From: an uncultured Chlorobiaceae bacterium
GTDB lineage: Bacteria; Bacteroidota; Chlorobiia; Chlorobiales; Chlorobiaceae
Assembly: GCA_903838095.1 (NCBI GenBank)
Contig: CAILXE010000138.1
Coordinates: 1-7,701, forward strand
Direction: 5' to 3'
DNA: 7,701 nucleotides
Shown here: positions 5,692 to 7,701 of the stretch, one piece after another
How positions within the stretch are numbered: position 1 is the stretch's first letter
Layout: each line of letters starts with the position of its first letter
Position numbers and translations under genes: made by a program
The notes under the pieces: model-generated
Database searches by the model: none
Seen by the model: the letters and a program-made list of their open reading frames with translations, nothing else
Told to the model about the DNA's origin: nothing

Positions 5692-7701
5692 ATGGCGTTG
5701 TGGTCAAAAATGCGGTCATTGCAGAAAAAGATGAAATCAGAAAGTTTCTTGCGGAAATGGGCCCTGTTGCTTTCTCCCGGTTATCTTGCAGCTCTATTCC
5801 TTCTCCTGGTACTGACATTTCTTGGTACGGCCCTTTTTGAATATCAATACAGAAAATCAGAGATAGAGCATATCATGCGTGAAGAGGCGACCTTGCTTAT
5901 TCACGCATTGACCGAAGGCGCTGAAAATGCTCTTGCGGGTTACAATGAGCATAGCTCTCTGCTTACCGGAAGCCTTCTTGATCAGCTCCGGCTTTTGGAC
6001 AGAATTGATAAAAAAACACCATTAACCTCGGCAAATCTCAATGAAATTGCCGGATCAAGCGGATTATACCGCATCAACATTTTTGACCGTTCCGGAAGGC
6101 GTATTGCCTATAACAGCCCACCTGATCATAAACCATTAAACCAGCAATGTGATCCAATGCTGGAGTTGCAACCAATTTTTTCAGGCCAAACAGATTCACT
6201 GGTGGTTGGTATCAGAGAAAGTTCGTCCAACAGAGGCGCTCGTCTTATTGCTGCGGTTTCTCGCAGCAGAGGAGGTGCTATTGCCGGAAATATTGATGCA
6301 TCCAGGTTGATAGCCCTTCGGCGAGAGCTGGGAGTCGGAAAGCTGATTCAGCGAATTGGAGCTGAAAAAAGTGGCATTGATTATATTATTTGGCAGGATA
6401 CTACAGCAATTCTCGCAGCCACACCAAATGTTTCAGGGGTCACACCCATCCAGTCTGATTCGGTGCTTTCTGCTGCGCTGCTGAAGCATCAACCCACAAC
6501 ACGATTCACAATATTCGATGGTCGAAAAGTGTATGAAATTGTCAATCCCTTTTATTACAAAGGTACCAATATCGGGTTGCTGCGAATAGGGCTTCAAACG
6601 GACCATTTTTCCGTAGCATTAGGCAAATTGCAAAACCGGTTTATTCTGCTGACTGTTCTGGCAATATTCGGCGCTCTCATTCTGTTTATACTTGTGATGA
6701 CCCGCAGGAATGAAGCGCTTATGACTCATGCGTATGAGCGTGCGCAGACATTTTCTTCAACAATACTCGACAGTATGGCGGATGTGGTGGTAGCTGTCAA
6801 TGCAGCAGGTCGCATTACTCTGATGAATGGAGCTGCTGAAAGACTTTTCTGTGTTTCTTTCCCGAATGCTCAGGATAAACCGGTTGCTCTTGTTCTTCCC
6901 GAATGCGCCAGGTTTTTTGAGGCCATTATGACTGAACATTCAGCGCCGTTCAGCAGGGAGTTTGAGTGCGTCGTCAAGGGCAAGCCTCTTTATCTGGCAG
7001 GGAACTTCAGTCTTATTACCGGCACTCATGACGCTGTCGAAGGCGCTCTGGGGGTTGTGCGTGATCTGAGTGAACAGCGTGCAATGCAGCATATTATCAA
7101 CCGCCAGGAAAAGCTTACTGCAATGGGTGAGCTGGCTTCAGGTGTTGCCCATGAAATCAGAAATCCTCTCAATGCCATTGGAATTATGGCACAACGGCTT
7201 GATATTGAGTTTTCACCCACAACAGATGAAGATGATTACCGTCAACTTGTTCGTGCTGTTGTTTCAGAGGTGCATCGTGTGAATGCTATTATACAGCGAT
7301 TTTTGAAATTTGCTCGTCCCACACCACTGATGACGCTAAAAACAGATCTGGACAATTTTGTTACCTCTTATCGTCCGCTTCTTCAGGGAGAAGCGGCTGA
7401 AAAAGGTCTCAACTTTTCCTTACAGGCTGAGAGTGGCGTCACGGTGCTTCTTGATCCTGAACAGATGCAGCAGGCGCTGCTTAATATCGTCAAGAATGGG
7501 GTTGAGGCCACAGAGGCAGGGGGCGGTATCACAATAAAAGTCTATCGACAAGCGAGCAAAGGGGTTATTGAAATCGCAGATAATGGCAGCGGTATTTCAG
7601 AAAAGGCAATTGCGCAGATATTCAATCTCTATTTTACAACCAAGGAAGATGGCACCGGTATGGGGCTGAGCATAGCCAACCAGATTGTGCAGTCGCATGG
7701 A
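5692..7701 (+). CDS. Membrane sensor histidine kinase, NtrB/AtoS-type, with periplasmic Cache-like sensor and PAS; 3' end cut
   Basis: The frame is open from 5692 to the window end, giving 670 residues and no stop. The first transmembrane helix is at about 27-46 and the second at about 319-337. They bracket a periplasmic region of some 270 residues: a long helix at 50-105, then alpha/beta segments such as RINIFDRSGRRIAY at 127-140 and GIDYIIWQD at 228-236, resembling a double Cache domain (inference). A PAS domain follows at about 353-460 (DSMADVVVAVNAAGRI, GVVRDLSEQR). The kinase core has the H-box LASGVAHEIRNPLNAI with phospho-acceptor H487, an N-box with N598 and N602 (LNIVKNGVEA), a G1 box DNGSGI at 630-635, an F-box IFNLYFTTK at 643-651 and a G2 box GTGMGL at 654-659. 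The sequence ends at QSHG, so probably only 20-30 residues are missing. Kinases of this type usually pair with a sigma-54-dependent NtrC-family regulator, expected downstream. The signal is unknown. It lies 71 bases after the permease on the same strand. Confidence 0.93.
   Translation, partial: MALWSKMRSLQKKMKSESFLRKWALLLSPGYLAALFLLLVLTFLGTALFEYQYRKSEIEHIMREEATLLIHALTEGAENALAGYNEHSSLLTGSLLDQLRLLDRIDKKTPLTSANLNEIAGSSGLYRINIFDRSGRRIAYNSPPDHKPLNQQCDPMLELQPIFSGQTDSLVVGIRESSSNRGARLIAAVSRSRGGAIAGNIDASRLIALRRELGVGKLIQRIGAEKSGIDYIIWQDTTAILAATPNVSGVTPIQSDSVLSAALLKHQPTTRFTIFDGRKVYEIVNPFYYKGTNIGLLRIGLQTDHFSVALGKLQNRFILLTVLAIFGALILFILVMTRRNEALMTHAYERAQTFSSTILDSMADVVVAVNAAGRITLMNGAAERLFCVSFPNAQDKPVALVLPECARFFEAIMTEHSAPFSREFECVVKGKPLYLAGNFSLITGTHDAVEGALGVVRDLSEQRAMQHIINRQEKLTAMGELASGVAHEIRNPLNAIGIMAQRLDIEFSPTTDEDDYRQLVRAVVSEVHRVNAIIQRFLKFARPTPLMTLKTDLDNFVTSYRPLLQGEAAEKGLNFSLQAESGVTVLLDPEQMQQALLNIVKNGVEATEAGGGITIKVYRQASKGVIEIADNGSGISEKAIAQIFNLYFTTKEDGTGMGLSIANQIVQSHG

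Noticed and set aside
1..7701. Mobile element, CRISPR array, toxin-antitoxin or defence island
   Set aside because: No transposase, integrase, terminal repeats, spaced direct repeats or small toxin-like gene pairs were seen. All genes are housekeeping-type and co-oriented.

Overview
The window reads as one co-oriented (+ strand) bacterial gene run with no convincing gene on the opposite strand. It holds six protein genes, two of them cut by the window edges. There are no rRNA, tRNA, CRISPR or insertion-sequence signals. The organism is a Gram-negative-type bacterium of moderate GC. The gene content (MoaC/MogA and MobB/MobA fusions, an ion-transporter-superfamily permease, an NtrB-type kinase) would fit a green sulfur bacterium (Chlorobiales). 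That assignment is recollection-based inference and is not shown by the sequence.

Layout. (1) Positions 1-921: 3' part of a soluble protein with a PRC-barrel-like start, an MgtE N-terminal-like helical domain and a C-terminal CBS region. (2) A 48-base gap with no visible terminator or riboswitch. (3) Positions 970-4264: a tight molybdenum-cofactor (Moco) block made of a MoaC-MogA fusion, MoeA and a MobB-MobA fusion, with junctions of -7 and +5 bases. (4) Nine bases later, at 4274-5620, a 448-residue polytopic permease of the ion transporter superfamily (NhaD / CitMHS-like). (5) A 71-base gap preceded by a weak inverted repeat over the permease stop codon. (6) From 5692 to the window end, a membrane histidine kinase with a large periplasmic sensor region, a PAS domain and an NtrB/AtoS-type kinase core, missing only its last residues.

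How they work together. Three polypeptides cover cPMP formation (the MoaC half, which needs a MoaA partner not in this window), adenylylation of molybdopterin (the MogA half), molybdate insertion (MoeA) and conversion to the guanine dinucleotide form (the MobA half, with MobB as accessory GTPase). moaA, moaD, moaE, moeB and a mod transporter are not in the window. The permease is probably co-transcribed with the Moco genes because it follows after 9 bases. Whether it serves them (an oxyanion substrate) or is only a Na+/H+ antiporter sharing the transcript cannot be decided here. The kinase may be a read-through member or start its own unit.

Overall this is a fairly ordinary metabolic region. 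The most notable points are the two domain fusions, the repeated short sequence at gene junctions, the permease's placement in the Moco run and the uncharacterised kinase sensor. I did not find convincing evidence of a previously undescribed system.
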